NCBI RefSeq assembly: GCF_000526935.1
Contig: NZ_JAHA01000003.1
Coordinates: 516,789 to 580,788, forward strand
From: Butyrivibrio sp. FCS014
Lineage (GTDB): Bacteria > Bacillota > Clostridia > Lachnospirales > Lachnospiraceae
Length of the DNA stretch: 64,000 bases
Reading direction: 5' to 3'
Positions 47,136 through 56,328 of this stretch are shown here, piece after piece. How positions within the stretch are numbered: position 1 is the stretch's first letter; every line of letters starts with the position of its first letter. The notes under the pieces were generated by a model. The model saw only the letters and a list, made by a program, of their open reading frames with translations, made no database searches and was not told the DNA's origin. Made by a program: the position numbers and the translations under genes.

Positions 47136-48005
47136 TTATTTAAGTACATTCAGAATCAAAAGATTTGTTCCCGCAAATACAAGGATCACAGCCCAGGAAA
47201 CCTTGAGCATGGTAATGTATTTAACACGGGGGAATACATTGTCAACAAGGGTTATAAGGAAGAATACGACAGCAATGGCTAAAATAGCCCAGAGTCTGCT
47301 GATGGGGTTAGCTGTAATAAAGAACATTCCTACAATACCCATCATAAGAACTGTGTCGTACCACTCTGCTATTTCTACAAAAGCCAGGTTGTTACCGGAA
47401 AGGTCTGTTGTAAGTCCCTTAACCATCTCCTGATGCATATGGTGTGATGTACTAAGGTCGAAGGGTGATTTCCTGAGCTTGATGATCAGGATAAACACAA
47501 ATCCGATAAAGAAACCGGGAAGCTTGATGATCGCAGGCATAGGAGCAACTACAAGATCATTTACCATGAAACTTCCCTGTGCATAGTAGAAACCGATTGC
47601 AACAAGCAGGGTCATAGGCTCGTAACACATCATCTGAAGCAGCTCACGCTGCGCACCCATGATACTGTAAGGACCGTTTGTTGAGAAAGCAGCCATTACC
47701 ATAAGTACTTCTGACATGGACAGAGCGAAAAATACCAGGAGCATATCTCCGCCGGCAAAGAAAAGGCAGCCGGTGAATATGGTCATGATAAGATAACCGG
47801 TAACAAACAGAACCTGAATACTGTTAACAACAGTGGTCTGCTTGTTGAGCAGCTTAATCACATCATAGAAGGGCTGAATAATAGGCGGGCCCTGTCTCCC
47901 CTGCATACGGGCAGCAAAAAGTCTGTCTGTGCCTGATAACAGTCCTCCAATAAAAGGAGCTAATATTAAATACAAAAGCGCTTTGATTATAAAATTAATT
48001 TCCAT
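47136..48005 (-). CDS. echB: Ech hydrogenase membrane subunit B, NuoH-like
   Basis: The 289-residue membrane protein has about eight transmembrane helices and the NuoH loop signature, including GRQGPPIIQPFYD near 32-44. It anchors the soluble arm and is part of the ion path. The ATG at 48005 overlaps the echA stop (ATGA); a frame opens 22 codons earlier inside echA, with no match. Confidence 0.94.
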   Translation of the reverse strand: MEINFIIKALLYLILAPFIGGLLSGTDRLFAARMQGRQGPPIIQPFYDVIKLLNKQTTVVNSIQVLFVTGYLIMTIFTGCLFFAGGDMLLVFFALSMSEVLMVMAAFSTNGPYSIMGAQRELLQMMCYEPMTLLVAIGFYYAQGSFMVNDLVVAPMPAIIKLPGFFIGFVFILIIKLRKSPFDLSTSHHMHQEMVKGLTTDLSGNNLAFVEIAEWYDTVLMMGIVGMFFITANPISRLWAILAIAVVFFLITLVDNVFPRVKYITMLKVSWAVILVFAGTNLLILNVLK

Positions 48006-49930
48006 CAAAAAGCACCTCCAACCACAACAATAAGCATTACTGCTACCAGAATCGCAGATACCCAGATACAAGGCTTCAGAAGCTTATGTTCTCCAAAATA
48101 ATCAACCATATACCAGTTTGACATATAAAGAGCTCTCTCTTTTCCGAAGGAGTCTATATAGTGTCTGTCATCACCTGCGTTAACACCCGCAACGTAAGAC
48201 ATTGTCATCTTTGAATTCTTACCGATAGAAAGGAATCTTGATCCGATAGGGATCATAAATACCATTGCTACCATTATCATCATGATGATTACATCGCTTC
48301 CGCCGATAACATCAGGGATCTTGGTGTAAAATGCCTCATTAAGAATGGGCTGGATCATATGTCCTGACATCCAGGGGAAAGCAAAGCACATGATGATTAT
48401 AAGTGAAGTAAGCGGGAAGATTGAAACCAGCTCGCTTCTGGGAGTAATATCTTCGAGCTCAAAGGACTGGTGGATTACGGTACAGATCTTGCCAAGCCAC
48501 TTAGCCCAGTAGAAAAGCGTACTTCCTGAACCAAATACCAGGAAGATAACAAGCCATACGGATCCTGAATCTACAAAGGACTTAAGTGCTGCCCACTTTG
48601 AAACAAGCATTCCGAAAGGAGCCATGAACATACCGCAGATACCGATGATCATGATAAATGCAAGTCTGGGAAGCTTGATGATAAGTCCGTGCATATCCTC
48701 GATATCACGACTGTGCATGCAGTTCTCAATATCACCAACAGTCTGGAACAGCAGGGACTTTGATACAGCATGGAAAAGAACCAGCATAACAGCAGCCCAT
48801 ACGCCTTCGGTTGTACCGGTTCCGGCACAGGCAGTAATAAGACCCAGGTTCGATATTGTTGAGTAAGCCAGAACTTTCTTTCCGTCACTAACGGTAATAG
48901 CAAGAAGAGATGCTGCAAAGAATGTAAATCCACCAATAACAGTAATCATGACGCCTGTAAGAGAATCCTTCATTACAGGTGCCAGTCTTATAAGCATATA
49001 AACGCCTATCTTAACCATAGTAGCGGAATGCAGAAGCGCACTGGATGGTGTAGGTGCAACCATCGCTCCAAGAAGCCATCTTGAGAACGGGAACTGGGCG
49101 CTCTTGGTAAGTGCCGCAAAGGCAAACAAAGTTGCAGGTACAAGATAAGGAGCATATCCCATTACAGTAAGCTCACTTAAATTTGATATCTCAAACTTCA
49201 TATTGCAGATCATAAGGCCTGCAGCAAAACCGCATCCTCCAAGAAGGTTCATCCAGAGAGCTCTGAAGGAATTGTCTACTGCCTCCTGAGTTCTGGTGTA
49301 TCCGATCATAAGGAATGAACAAACTGAGGTGATCTCCCAGAAGAAGTAGATCCATCCGAGATTATCAGATGAAATAAGTCCAAACATAGCTCCAAGAAAA
49401 ACAAACATCAATGCCAGGAAATAGTTTGATCTGTCCTGAACATCAGTATGATGGTTGTGATAATCCTTCATATAACCTGAAGCGTAGATACAGATAAGGA
49501 TACCTACTATACCCACAATCAAATACATAACAGCTGCAAGGGTATCGATCCTAATGTGAGTATTGCCTTCTACTACTCTGCCTGTAAGATCCATCCAGAG
49601 TACAGGAAGGGTTCCTGCAAGAGAAAACAGAATTGCATAGTATTTTTTGTACTTAATGCTGAGGAAACATACAACGCACATAAGGAATACTTCACCGGCC
49701 ATAACAAAGGTATCGGGAAGATGTGTTTCCTCAAGGTACACAAACTGTGATGTGTCCCCGGAAGTAATTACCGTCACGGCAACATAAATAGCGGCTATCA
49801 TAATGGTAAATCCACCGATCATGATAACAGCACTTCTGAGAGGACTTGCCTTTTTGAGAAGCCCTATTACAATTGCCATGATAAAGGGAAAGAGAATTAA
49901 GAAATTGACTACATTTAGAATTGGAATCAA
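48005..49930 (-). CDS. echA: Ech hydrogenase membrane subunit A, NuoL-like antiporter-type
   Basis: The 641-residue protein has about 14 or more transmembrane helices and the Mrp/NuoL core: WIYFFWEITSVCSF, then KSAQFPFSRWLLGAMVAPTP and LLHSATMVK near 265-300. It pumps protons or sodium, driven by electron flow from ferredoxin to H2. The start is a TTG with AGGGG 9 bases upstream. It follows csoR by 41 bases. Confidence 0.95.
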   Translation of the reverse strand: MIPILNVVNFLILFPFIMAIVIGLLKKASPLRSAVIMIGGFTIMIAAIYVAVTVITSGDTSQFVYLEETHLPDTFVMAGEVFLMCVVCFLSIKYKKYYAILFSLAGTLPVLWMDLTGRVVEGNTHIRIDTLAAVMYLIVGIVGILICIYASGYMKDYHNHHTDVQDRSNYFLALMFVFLGAMFGLISSDNLGWIYFFWEITSVCSFLMIGYTRTQEAVDNSFRALWMNLLGGCGFAAGLMICNMKFEISNLSELTVMGYAPYLVPATLFAFAALTKSAQFPFSRWLLGAMVAPTPSSALLHSATMVKIGVYMLIRLAPVMKDSLTGVMITVIGGFTFFAASLLAITVSDGKKVLAYSTISNLGLITACAGTGTTEGVWAAVMLVLFHAVSKSLLFQTVGDIENCMHSRDIEDMHGLIIKLPRLAFIMIIGICGMFMAPFGMLVSKWAALKSFVDSGSVWLVIFLVFGSGSTLFYWAKWLGKICTVIHQSFELEDITPRSELVSIFPLTSLIIIMCFAFPWMSGHMIQPILNEAFYTKIPDVIGGSDVIIMMIMVAMVFMIPIGSRFLSIGKNSKMTMSYVAGVNAGDDRHYIDSFGKERALYMSNWYMVDYFGEHKLLKPCIWVSAILVAVMLIVVVGGAF

Positions 49931-49971
49931 GGTATTTCGCCCCTTTCACATATTCTCAAAGTCCTTTCAGA

Positions 49972-50274
49972 CTATGAGTTTTTCATAAATTTGTCGACGG
50001 CCTCATTGAGTTCAATGATGGCCTTCTCATCACCGTCCTGAACTGCATGAACTATACAATGGCTCATGTGTTCCTTAAGAATTTCCTTGCCGCAATTGTT
50101 GATTGCAGAGCGCACGGCGGCAAGCTGAATAAGCACCTCGGTACAGTCCTTATCGTCTTCCACCATCCTCTTTACTGATTCAAGGTGGCCGATTGCTCTG
50201 GAAAGCCTGTTCGAGATAGCCTTCATATGTTCAGGGTCATGGTGATGGTGATGTTCATGGTTCTCAGAACTCAT
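49972..50274 (-). CDS. CsoR/RcnR/FrmR-family metal-responsive repressor
   Basis: The 100-residue protein has the family helical core. After a His-rich start (five His at 8-12, plus 6 and 16), Cys44, His69 and Cys73 match the copper-type ligand trio of CsoR, and an extra Cys61 is present. InrS and RcnR sense nickel with N-terminal His as well, and this gene opens the ech-hyp operon, so nickel sensing is a reasonable inference; copper remains possible. The ATG at 50274 has GGAGG five bases upstream. Confidence 0.85.
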   Translation of the reverse strand: MSSENHEHHHHHDPEHMKAISNRLSRAIGHLESVKRMVEDDKDCTEVLIQLAAVRSAINNCGKEILKEHMSHCIVHAVQDGDEKAIIELNEAVDKFMKNS

Positions 50275-50292
50275 AAAAACCTCCATAAAGAA

Positions 50293-50348
50293 TGTGCGTT
50301 TTTGTTAATTTTTTGACTTGTTAAGACAAAAAGAAAATAAAACGCACA
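50293..50348. repeat. Long interrupted inverted repeat in the csoR-ech leader
   Basis: tgtgcgtttt (50293-50302) and aaaacgcaca (50339-50348) are perfect 10-bp arms 56 bases across. Inside them, tttttgacttgttaagacaaaaa is nearly self-complementary, so a long hairpin could form in the mRNA just after its start. A direct pair of TTGTTAA (50302-50308 and 50318-50324) also lies inside. It may be an operator or an attenuating leader. Confidence 0.6.
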
Positions 50349-50362
50349 AATGACCGATTATC

Positions 50363-50391
50363 ATTATATTTCTATAAGTTGAAAAAAGCAA
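50363..50391 (-). promoter_or_regulatory. Sigma-A promoter for csoR-ech-hyp
   Basis: On the minus strand TTGCTT (50386-50391), a 17-base spacer and TATAAT (50363-50368) are present. Transcription would start near 50356, immediately ahead of the inverted repeat. Confidence 0.72.
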
Positions 50392-50397
50392 TAAAGA

Positions 50398-50841
50398 TTA
50401 TCTTACATTTCCAATAATCTTATATAAAAGATTGTAGAGAAGCTCTGATTCTTCAGGGGACAGTTTAACACATGAGCCCATTGCAGGAGGAATAGAAAGA
50501 GCGCGCTCTCTAAGCTGCTCTCCCTCTTCGGTGATGGTAACCAGAAGATTACGCTCATCCTCATTGGATCTCTCTCTTGTTATATAGCCCTTGGATTCAA
50601 GCTTTTTAAGGACAGGAGTAAGTGTACCTGAATCAAGGTACAGTTTCTCCCCTAAGGTTTTTACATTGAGTGACTTCTGCTCCCAAAGCACCATCATAGT
50701 AATATACTGGGTATAAGTCAGATCAATCTCATCAAGATATGGCTTATACTTTCTGATGATCTCCTTTGAACAAGCATAAAGCGGGAAGCAAAGCTGATTC
50801 CCAAGTTTTAAAGTTTCGTATTTTTCCTCTTTTGCACTCAT
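50398..50841 (-). CDS. ohrR: OhrR-type MarR family regulator
   Basis: The 147-residue winged-helix protein resembles OhrR over its length: the LGNQLCFPLYACSKEI start, with Cys18 as the peroxide-sensing cysteine, and LYLDSGTLTPVLKKLE as the DNA-reading helix. A second Cys24 is six residues further. OhrR represses organic hydroperoxide resistance genes; no ohr gene is in the window. It has its own promoter with an inverted repeat over it. Confidence 0.85.
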   Translation of the reverse strand: MSAKEEKYETLKLGNQLCFPLYACSKEIIRKYKPYLDEIDLTYTQYITMMVLWEQKSLNVKTLGEKLYLDSGTLTPVLKKLESKGYITRERSNEDERNLLVTITEEGEQLRERALSIPPAMGSCVKLSPEESELLYNLLYKIIGNVR

Positions 50842-50875
50842 GTAAAACTCCCAAGAATAAATTTTATACTATTTA

Positions 50876-50907
50876 ATTATATCACAAATTTGCGAATGCG
50901 CACAATT
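50876..50907 (-). promoter_or_regulatory. Promoter with overlapping inverted repeat for ohrR
   Basis: On the minus strand TTGTGC (50900-50905), an 18-base spacer and TATAAT (50876-50881) are present. AATTTGCGAATGCGCACAATT at 50887-50907 is an imperfect inverted repeat across the -35 and spacer, a likely auto-regulatory operator. Confidence 0.6.
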
Positions 50908-50913
50908 AATTTT

Positions 50914-53328
50914 TTAACCTTTTTTAGTTAATTCTATCTGAAATCTACTTTCGATATAGCTAAACAGCATAGTTAAGTATCTCATAAACGGTTCTGTCGC
51001 TATTGCAAACAGCACAAACAACATAACACATTCAATCGAAACATATGATATAGAAAAAAGATCATTAAAAATAAATGCTGCAACCACGATACCAACAACG
51101 CATCCAAGTATTACTCTCAACCTGTATTTGTTAAGAGGCATACAGATATTGGCAAGGATAATGAATCCCACTATTGCAAGAAGGAAGGTGGCGGCAACTG
51201 AAACATCGGATGCCTTCACTCCAAAGGTATTGCCAAAAATAACCAGGGCTGCAATAGCCAGGAAATCCGTCAGAGCTGCGGGCATGGCCTTTAGAAGCAC
51301 CTTAACAAGGAAATGTCCTTCTATCCTCTTGTTATTGGGCTCCATCGCAAGGAAGAATCCGGGAATTCCAATGTTAAAAAGACTTATCATGGTTATCTGT
51401 GACGGCTGCAAAGGATATGTTACCACATTGATAATGGAGAACAAAGCTAAAAGCAGCGAGAAAATGTTCTTTACCAGGAACAGAGTCGCAGTTCTTTCTA
51501 TATTATTGATATTCCTTCTGCCCTCTGCCACTATCATCGGCATCTTGGAAAAGTCGCTGTCCATAAGAACTACCTGGGCAGCCTGAACTGCAGCTTCGGA
51601 ACCGGCAGCCATTGCTATGGAGCAGTCAGCATCCTTCATGGCCAGTATATCGTTAACACCGTCTCCCGTCATGGCAACGGTATGTCCATCTGCCTTAAGG
51701 GCTCTTACAATCTTCTGCTTCTGATCCGGTGTCACTCTTCCAAAAACGGTATACTTCCTGACAGCATGGGGAATATCCTCATCCATCAGAGTTGTCGCAT
51801 CAACATACCTGTCGGCATTATCAATTCCTGCATTTTTAGCAACTTCCGATACTGTCAGAGCATTATCACCGGATATAACCTTAACATTAACATTCTGCTT
51901 TTTGAAAAATGCAAAGGTTTCGAGTGCTGATTCTCTGATCGGGTTCTGCAAAAGGATAAACATCATGGGAACCGTATTGGCCCCGTCAAGGTACCCTTCC
52001 GGTGCAGGAATCGAAGTACTTTCGGAAGTGGCCTCCACTGCCTGCGTTCCGTCAGCTCCTCCGAAATATCTTGCAAAGCAAAGGACTCTCAGTCCCTTTG
52101 CAGCATAACTGTCTATTATCTCCTTATACGCAGGATATTTGTCCGTAAGAACATATTCCGGCGCGCCCAGGACATATGTAGCATTCTTAAACTGTACAGA
52201 ACTGTACTTGTACTTGGATGTGAAGGGATGGAAAGAAACGCTTCCAAGGCTGCTCCTTAAGGGGAAATAGTCTTCAAGAGCTCTCATGGTGATATTCTCA
52301 TCAGGGATACAGCTAATATATTCCGCAACAATATCCACCACTCTCGGGAATTCCTCCCCGTCCTTGGTTCCGTCCGGCAGTACAGCATCGGCTACAAGCA
52401 TGCTGTTATCGGTTATGGTACCTGTCTTGTCGACGCATATGGTATCAACTCTGGCAAGAGCTTCAATACTTCTCATATCGTGAAGCATAACCCTCTGCCT
52501 TGCCAGTCTTATGGTACTAAGTCCGAGAGTAATACTAAGTAAAAGATATAATCCCTCCGGGATCATTCCGATAACGGCTGCCACCATTGAAGGAACACTC
52601 TCGGAAAAAGAATTACCCTGGATATAAAAGCTTTGTACAAAAAGGCAGATTCCGATAGGAATAATGATAAGTCCGGCAAAGGCTACAATCCTGTTAATGG
52701 ATTTAACCATTTCACTCTGTTCAGAAGAAGGCATCTTCTTGGCTCTTAACATAAGCTGGGAAATATATGACTCATGTCCCACCTTTGTGAGCCTTGCAAG
52801 ACATTTTCCGGACACAACAAAGCTTCCGGACATAAGTGATGAACCGGCTGTCTTTACAATCTCATCAGCTTCACCGGTAAGAAGCGCCTCATTGACGTTA
52901 ACTTCACCGCTAATGACCTCTGCATCGGCACAGATCTGACTTCCCGCAGAAAGAACTATCACATCCCCGAGAACAAGCTTATCTATCGCAACTATCTTCT
53001 CCTTACCGTCACGTATCGCAGTAACGGTAGACTGATTCAGGACCTTAAGATCATCAAGTATCTTCTTGGCTCTTATCCCCTGAAATATTCCGATCAGCGC
53101 ATTACATATGATAACAGGCAAAAAAGTCAGCGAATTAAAAGCGCCGGATATGATAAGCAATATAGCCATGATAAGAAAGATCAGGTTAAAGTATGTGAAG
53201 ATGTTCTCTTTAATGATCTGACCGTTGGTCTTACCGATATTTTCAATTTGTACATTGCCCTTTCCCTGATTATAAAGCTCTTTGGCTTTTTCAGAGGAAA
53301 GACCCATTATCTTATTATCCATAATCAC
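50914..53328 (-). CDS. Cation-transporting P-type ATPase
   Basis: The 804-residue protein has the actuator motif LTGEA (usual TGES), phosphorylation DKTGTIT near 295, the hinge TGDGVNDILAMKDAD, and about ten membrane helices, including a PEGL signature near 255. There is no heavy-metal CPx motif or N-terminal metal domain, so it is not a copper or zinc pump. PEGLYLL resembles the CtpE/Exp7 group, which is linked with Ca2+; ion use is unproven. The GTG overlaps the minE stop; an ATG lies two codons on. Confidence 0.88.
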   Translation of the reverse strand: MIMDNKIMGLSSEKAKELYNQGKGNVQIENIGKTNGQIIKENIFTYFNLIFLIMAILLIISGAFNSLTFLPVIICNALIGIFQGIRAKKILDDLKVLNQSTVTAIRDGKEKIVAIDKLVLGDVIVLSAGSQICADAEVISGEVNVNEALLTGEADEIVKTAGSSLMSGSFVVSGKCLARLTKVGHESYISQLMLRAKKMPSSEQSEMVKSINRIVAFAGLIIIPIGICLFVQSFYIQGNSFSESVPSMVAAVIGMIPEGLYLLLSITLGLSTIRLARQRVMLHDMRSIEALARVDTICVDKTGTITDNSMLVADAVLPDGTKDGEEFPRVVDIVAEYISCIPDENITMRALEDYFPLRSSLGSVSFHPFTSKYKYSSVQFKNATYVLGAPEYVLTDKYPAYKEIIDSYAAKGLRVLCFARYFGGADGTQAVEATSESTSIPAPEGYLDGANTVPMMFILLQNPIRESALETFAFFKKQNVNVKVISGDNALTVSEVAKNAGIDNADRYVDATTLMDEDIPHAVRKYTVFGRVTPDQKQKIVRALKADGHTVAMTGDGVNDILAMKDADCSIAMAAGSEAAVQAAQVVLMDSDFSKMPMIVAEGRRNINNIERTATLFLVKNIFSLLLALFSIINVVTYPLQPSQITMISLFNIGIPGFFLAMEPNNKRIEGHFLVKVLLKAMPAALTDFLAIAALVIFGNTFGVKASDVSVAATFLLAIVGFIILANICMPLNKYRLRVILGCVVGIVVAAFIFNDLFSISYVSIECVMLFVLFAIATEPFMRYLTMLFSYIESRFQIELTKKG

Positions 53329-53603
53329 TTAGAAGTATGATTCATGTTCTTGATAGGTATATTTGCATAAAGTGCAGGAACAGTCTTACCCGTATTATCC
53401 TCAGTGTCCATCTGGGTAATATTGATATCTATATTATCCATATCGATCTCTGCATATTTGGACAGAACTTCTATGATATCGCTGCGGATCTTCTGCATGA
53501 TATCAGGTGAACATGTTGCTCTGTCAGATACAAGGACCAGTTTAAGTCTGTCTTTGGCCACATCGCTGGAGGATTTTCTCTTAAAAATATCAGATATTTT
53601 CAT
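53325..53603 (-). CDS. minE: Cell division topological specificity factor MinE
   Basis: The 92-residue protein has the N-terminal amphipathic start and MinD-binding part (KRKSSSDVAKDRLKLVLVSDRA) and the DITQMD-type beta domain. It drives release of MinD from the membrane. It lies 13 bases after minD, and its stop overlaps the P-type ATPase start. Confidence 0.92.
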   Translation of the reverse strand: MKISDIFKRKSSSDVAKDRLKLVLVSDRATCSPDIMQKIRSDIIEVLSKYAEIDMDNIDINITQMDTEDNTGKTVPALYANIPIKNMNHTSK

Positions 53604-53616
53604 AATTCAATTCTCC

Positions 53617-54399
53617 TTATCTCTTCCTTGAGAGCCAGCCAAACAGTCCCTTTCTGGCTTCAAGATCCAGGAAAGGAACGTTCTCACCGGTAACTCTGCG
53701 GCAAATATTCATGTAAGCCTGTCCGGCAAGGGAATTATCTCCAACCAGCGGCTCACCGTTATTGGTGGCAATGACAATGTTCTCATCATCGGGAACCTGA
53801 CCAATGAGTTCAACAGCCAGAATCTCCACAACGTCGTCTGCAGACATCATGTCGCCTCTCTTGATGAGGTCAGGACGAAGTCTGTTTACAATAAGCTGGT
53901 GATTCTTGATCTCTTTCGCCTCAAGAAGACCGATGATCCTGTCAGCATCACGTACTGCAGATACTTCAGGTGTAGTTACAACAATTGCTCTGTCAGCACC
54001 TGCAATGGCATTAAGGAAGCCCTGCTCGATTCCTGCAGGACAGTCGAGAATGATGTAGTCAAACTCTTCCTTAAGTTCCTCTGTAAGTTTCTTCATCTGC
54101 TCAGGTGTTACGCTGGTCTTGTCCCTGGTCTGAGCAGCAGGCAAAAGAAACAGTGTGTCATATCTCTTGTCTTTAATAAGAGCCTGTCTTAATTTACAGT
54201 TCTCCTCGATAACATCAACGATGTTGTAGACGATACGGTTCTCAAGACCCATAACAACGTCAAGGTTTCTAAGGCCTATATCCGTATCAATAAGAACTAC
54301 TTTTTTGTTTAATTTGGCAAGGCCGGTACCGATATTGGCCGTTGTTGTGGTTTTACCAACTCCGCCCTTACCTGATGTGATAACTATTACTTCTCCCAT
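53617..54399 (-). CDS. minD: Septum site-determining ATPase MinD
   Basis: The 260-residue ATPase has the deviant Walker A GKGGVGKTT, DTDIGLRNLD and DCPAGIE, and a C-terminal amphipathic helix (GLFGWLSRKR) for membrane binding. It recruits MinC to poles. It follows minC by 12 bases. Confidence 0.96.
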   Translation of the reverse strand: MGEVIVITSGKGGVGKTTTTANIGTGLAKLNKKVVLIDTDIGLRNLDVVMGLENRIVYNIVDVIEENCKLRQALIKDKRYDTLFLLPAAQTRDKTSVTPEQMKKLTEELKEEFDYIILDCPAGIEQGFLNAIAGADRAIVVTTPEVSAVRDADRIIGLLEAKEIKNHQLIVNRLRPDLIKRGDMMSADDVVEILAVELIGQVPDDENIVIATNNGEPLVGDNSLAGQAYMNICRRVTGENVPFLDLEARKGLFGWLSRKR

Positions 54400-54411
54400 A
54401 CTTTCCTCCGT

Positions 54412-55146
54412 TTAAATACTGTAAAATCTTCTTAAAAATGAAGTGTCATACGATGTCTTAACAATATGACCATTCTCTATATAAGCTACTTCTGCCATCT
54501 TATCGTTTCCAAGGAATTTCTTCTTGGTTTTGATCCTGGCACCCTTTTCAGCATCAGGAGATATCGCGATTGCATCCCCGATCCTGACCTGAATAGGAGC
54601 AAGCTTAAGTGCCATTATGACTGAATCGTTGTCGCCTTCACATCCGGCAAAGGCATTACCTCTCAGCTCTCCGAGAATAAATATACTGCCCTTGGAGACA
54701 ACATTTCCTCCCGGTTTAACATCTCCTAGAACTATAATGCTCTTGTCGCTCTTAAAATCCTGACCGGATCGCAAATTGCCTCTGTAAATAACAGCATCTC
54801 CGTCAGCAAGGTCGTTATCCTGTGAAGCTTTCGGAGCATCCGGAAGTTCTCCGTTACTGCGAAGTACTCCAAGCCTGATAAGTTCCTCCTTCTCAGACTG
54901 CTCATCAATAATACAGATTATGTGAAGATTGGAATTATCCTCAATGATCCTAACTATCTCATCGGCTTCCACATCTGACAGGAACCTTCCTCTAAATATA
55001 AGTCCCATATCATGTTTGCCAAGAAAAGAAGATGCTTCCGCGAATTTCTCCGCAACCTTCTGTTTGAGATCATTGAAAGGAACAGACGGATCCAAGACCA
55101 GAATTATCCCTGACTTGGTCCCCTTGATAGTGACATTTGCTTCCAA
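54412..55146 (-). CDS. minC: Septum formation inhibitor MinC
   Basis: The 244-residue protein has the N-terminal FtsZ-inhibiting domain (1-100) and the C-terminal beta-helix with repeated VLGDVKPGG, GSIFILGELRG and GNAFAG. The start is a TTG; no ATG in frame lies close by. It is the first gene of minCDE, followed by a P-type ATPase. Confidence 0.93.
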   Translation of the reverse strand: MEANVTIKGTKSGIILVLDPSVPFNDLKQKVAEKFAEASSFLGKHDMGLIFRGRFLSDVEADEIVRIIEDNSNLHIICIIDEQSEKEELIRLGVLRSNGELPDAPKASQDNDLADGDAVIYRGNLRSGQDFKSDKSIIVLGDVKPGGNVVSKGSIFILGELRGNAFAGCEGDNDSVIMALKLAPIQVRIGDAIAISPDAEKGARIKTKKKFLGNDKMAEVAYIENGHIVKTSYDTSFLRRFYSI

Positions 55147-55274
55147 CTAAGATCACCCACCCTTTTTTCATACATCTTGTATGTTCGGTCTTTCCTGAAC
55201 ACACCATATACAAGTATATGCTATTTGCCTCTAAAATTAAACCGACAAAATACATAAATAATGGATGTTTTTTA

Positions 55275-55312
55275 TTACAAAAAATGGAGCCCCGGGATAG
55301 TCCCGAGGCTCC
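55275..55312 (-). terminator. Terminator after tsf
   Basis: On the minus strand a 12-pair stem (GGAGCCTCGGGA against TCCCGGGGCTCC, one mismatch) with a 3-base loop is followed by a T run. It lies 15 bases after the tsf stop, just before the minC leader. The 130 bases on towards minC are AT-rich with only a weak TATACT -10. Confidence 0.88.
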
Positions 55313-55327
55313 GATTAAAATCAGATA

Positions 55328-56281
55328 TTATTTAAGTGTACCAGCCTGCTTAGCAACTTCCTCAGCAAAGTTCTCGTTCTTCTTCTCGATACCCTCACCG
55401 GTCTCGAAACGAACGATCTTCTTGATCTTAATATTTGCGCCGTTGTTCTTGCCAACCTGTGCAAGGTACTGAGCTACAGTCTGCTTACCATCTTCAGCCT
55501 TAACGTAAACCTGCTCATTGAGGCAGATCTCCTTGAACTCTTTGTTAAGACGACCGATAAGCATCTTCTCGATGATCTCCTGAGGTTTTCTCTTTCCTTC
55601 AGGAAGCTCCTCGTTCTCCTTCATAGCCTGAGCAAGGAGGATCTCCTTCTCATGGTTTCTGTAATCCTCTGAAATATCCTCAGAAGAAATGAACTTGGGA
55701 TTAAGAGCTGCAACCTGCATAGCTACATTCTTAACTGCATCCTTGATCTCATCGTTTACAACATCTGTATCAGCCTCAACAAGAACTGAGATTCTTCCGC
55801 CGCCGTGAACGTAAGGAACTACGATACCGTTCTCAGCTACAACCTTCTCGAAACGTCTGATTGAAAGCTTCTCAGAAATAACTGCTGTGATCTCAACAAG
55901 TGCATCGTTAACAGTCTTGGAACCGTCCTCGATCCACTTCTCAGCCATAAAGGAATCAAGATCCTTGGAATCAGACTCAACTGCCTGCTTAGCAACAGCC
56001 TCAACAAATGCCTGGAACTTCTCGTTCTGAGCAACGAAGTCTGTCTCTGAGTTAACCTCAACAACAGCTGCTGTCTTGTCATCCTTTACTGCGATTCTTG
56101 TAAGACCCTCTGCAGCGATTCTGCTGGCCTTCTTCTCAGCCTTCATGATACCGTTCTTTCTAAGGTACTCTACGGCTGCATCCATATCTCCGTTAGTCTC
56201 TGTAAGAGCCTTCTTGCACTCCATCATGCCGGCGCCTGTAGACTCACGTAACTCTTTAACCATTGCTGCTGTAATAGCCAT
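55328..56281 (-). CDS. tsf: Elongation factor Ts
   Basis: The 317-residue protein has the UBA-like N-terminus (MVKELRESTGAGMMECKKAL) and NSETDFVAQNE, which contact EF-Tu, and a long C-terminal core. It recycles GDP-EF-Tu. It follows rpsB by 47 bases and ends the rpsB-tsf operon. Confidence 0.97.
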   Translation of the reverse strand: MAITAAMVKELRESTGAGMMECKKALTETNGDMDAAVEYLRKNGIMKAEKKASRIAAEGLTRIAVKDDKTAAVVEVNSETDFVAQNEKFQAFVEAVAKQAVESDSKDLDSFMAEKWIEDGSKTVNDALVEITAVISEKLSIRRFEKVVAENGIVVPYVHGGGRISVLVEADTDVVNDEIKDAVKNVAMQVAALNPKFISSEDISEDYRNHEKEILLAQAMKENEELPEGKRKPQEIIEKMLIGRLNKEFKEICLNEQVYVKAEDGKQTVAQYLAQVGKNNGANIKIKKIVRFETGEGIEKKNENFAEEVAKQAGTLK

Positions 56282-56328
56282 TTATCTATCCTCCGTAAGA
56301 TTGTGTTTATTAAATTCAAAAGATCAGA

